A DNA stretch of 64,000 nt from Marivivens donghaensis. Its GTDB lineage: Bacteria; Pseudomonadota; Alphaproteobacteria; Rhodobacterales; Rhodobacteraceae. The stretch covers positions 62,001 through 126,000 of the forward strand of contig NZ_JALNPR010000003.1 of the NCBI RefSeq assembly GCF_023541015.1, read 5' to 3'. The notes beneath the pieces were generated by a model. It saw only the letters and a list, made by a program, of their open reading frames with translations. It did no database searches and was not told the DNA's origin. A program made the position numbers and the translations under genes. Below are positions 62,848 through 64,000 of the stretch, one piece after another (position 1 is the first letter of the stretch; each line of letters opens with the position of its first letter).

Positions 62848-64000
62848 CTATTGGCTCACTTGGGGCGGTGGTCGACGGAATATATTGCGGAACATCCCCG
62901 GTGTTAGGGCTGACAGTGGATTCACCGAAATCCGTTGCGCCCCTTTAGTCCCCCGCAGCGTATAATTGAAGCCAAAGAGACCCTCACCCGGTCGGGTCAG
63001 CACCGAACCTATGCCGTTGAGAAGGTAAACAGGGGAAATCACACCCTGAAAATCCATCTCGGTACGAGCAATGTAATAAGTGCCATCGAGCGAAATTCCC
63101 AAACCTGGGCCAACCGCGCTCGATTCCGTGACGATGATCTGATCAGGCGTCAGTCTGAACGTCGCATCCACATCGGCAAAGGTGAGCCCCTGCCCGTTCA
63201 TCTGCTGCAACAGACCAACAACGCTGATCGCATCAAGCAAGGCAGCGAGCGTCGGCGCCTGACGCACCTGAAGGTTCTTAATCGTTAGAACACCGTCATA
63301 GGTGCCCTCTGCGCCCGTTGGGGTCAGGATCATCTCGAGCGCGTCGCCGTTGGCATTGTCGAGCAACCCCATAGCCTGCGCAACGACGCCGCCATTGTCC
63401 GCCAAAATCCGCACAGCAGGGCCATTCGCCGTCGTCTCTAACCGTCCCCGCACAGGCGCGATGTCATTCAGGGTGCCCGTAAAATTCCCATGGAACCCAC
63501 CCTCGTCCGAGAATTCGCCGCGGAAGTTGCTCAGGTAAATGCCATCGCTGATCGTCAAACGATCCAATTGAGCCATGAGCGCCCCCGCGTTTGCCCCGCC
63601 AGAGGTCTTCGCACCTCGTAAATCAAAACGACCATTGGTGACTTGGGTATCTGGCGCACGACCTGCACCGCGTCCGATAAGCTCCACCGCCCCGTCAAAC
63701 CAGTTCCCGATTGTGACCTCGCCAAAATCGGCCCGTTCCATCGTGCCATCTGCATTCAGCGTCAGTGCTCCATCCGCACTAAAGCCATTCCCACGAATAC
63801 GCAGCGCGTCGATCTGCGGCGGATTGGACAGTCGGCCCGATATTGAAAACTCGCCCGATTGACCTGCAGGCTTCACCCAACCGACAGAGGGCAATGATAC
63901 TTCCGCCCCGACCATCTGCGAGGATAGCGAAAACGCAGGCGGAGTATCCCGTTCCAAGTCGATCCGAAGATCGGCCATTGTAGAACCGCGCACCGTATTT
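62848..64000 (-). CDS. AsmA/DUF3971-like envelope protein, C-terminal part
   Basis: The last ~384 residues of a larger protein whose start lies beyond the right edge. The sequence is rich in short beta-strands (RIDLERDTPPAFSLSSQMV, TMERADFGEVTIGNW, GTLNDIAPVRGRLETTANG), ending in an AsmA-like C-terminal domain (PSPVYLLNGIGSVLTRPGEG-like SPVYLLNGIGSVLTRPGEG and FGFNYTLRGT). Such proteins of the AsmA/YhdP group bridge the periplasm and carry phospholipids to the outer membrane. Function here is inferred from the family only. Confidence 0.75.
   Translation of the reverse strand, partial: NTVRGSTMADLRIDLERDTPPAFSLSSQMVGAEVSLPSVGWVKPAGQSGEFSISGRLSNPPQIDALRIRGNGFSADGALTLNADGTMERADFGEVTIGNWFDGAVELIGRGAGRAPDTQVTNGRFDLRGAKTSGGANAGALMAQLDRLTISDGIYLSNFRGEFSDEGGFHGNFTGTLNDIAPVRGRLETTANGPAVRILADNGGVVAQAMGLLDNANGDALEMILTPTGAEGTYDGVLTIKNLQVRQAPTLAALLDAISVVGLLQQMNGQGLTFADVDATFRLTPDQIIVTESSAVGPGLGISLDGTYYIARTEMDFQGVISPVYLLNGIGSVLTRPGEGLFGFNYTLRGTKGAQRISVNPLSALTPGMFRNIFRRPPPQVSQ

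Overview
The window is a stretch of alphaproteobacterial core chromosome, most probably from the Rhodobacterales (Roseobacter group). The base composition is fairly GC-rich. Typical markers are an Asp/Glu leucyl-tRNA-protein transferase (bpt), DUF2852 and DUF4167 proteins, the prfA-prmC-DUF4167 order, a urtABCDE urea transporter, and a GAAC-N7-GAAC LexA-type box in front of uvrA. I see no rRNA, tRNA, CRISPR array, insertion sequence or prophage. Almost all of the DNA is coding, with short operons joined by ATGA overlaps.

Layout. 1-0.95 kb: the 3' end of edd, then eda (Entner-Doudoroff pathway), with an intrinsic terminator that lies inside the convergent neighbour. 0.95-6.5 kb: glnE, a YbaK deacylase, DUF2852 and RDD membrane proteins, bpt. 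6.5-8.4 kb: an RTX repeat protein. 8.5-11.2 kb: ilvB-ilvN behind a leader peptide with a Leu-Leu-Val-Val-Val run, an antiterminator and a terminator, which together make a translation-coupled attenuator. 11.3-14.1 kb: nucleoside hydrolase, GNAT acetyltransferase, SelO. 14.2-20.1 kb: urtABCDE on the minus strand. 20.5-23.8 kb: a possible 39-residue small protein, a membrane hybrid histidine kinase and a TfoX C-terminal-domain protein. 23.9-28.1 kb: ndk, a YheS-type ABC-F protein, MarC, a retropepsin-like protease, a GFA-type zinc protein. 28.1-36.7 kb: holC-pepA, divergent from lptF-lptG-lptD-surA-pdxA (lipopolysaccharide export and outer-membrane assembly). 36.8-41.6 kb: speB, DUF1499, prfA, prmC, DUF4167, tag. 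41.6-48.9 kb: rsmA, an M20 amidohydrolase, mazG, an iron-binding protein, a small membrane protein, uup, coaD, a CBS-domain protein. 48.9-54.6 kb: a LysR regulator divergent from a valine-degradation cluster (mmsA, acyl-CoA dehydrogenase, 3-hydroxyisobutyryl-CoA hydrolase, mmsB). 54.6-64 kb: a DUF2892 protein, uvrA, a rhodanese, lpdA, DUF924, an MFS transporter, queA, and the 3' part of an AsmA/DUF3971-like gene that leaves the window.

The gene content is ordinary core metabolism and envelope biology, and I found no clear new multi-gene system. The less routine signals are regulatory: the ilv attenuator; a perfect TTAA-N7-TTAA (CtrA-type) site between the RTX and ilv genes; two long perfect inverted repeats, in front of lpdA and between uvrA and the rhodanese gene; and six copies of a roughly 45-base GC-rich repeat placed next to gene 3' ends.
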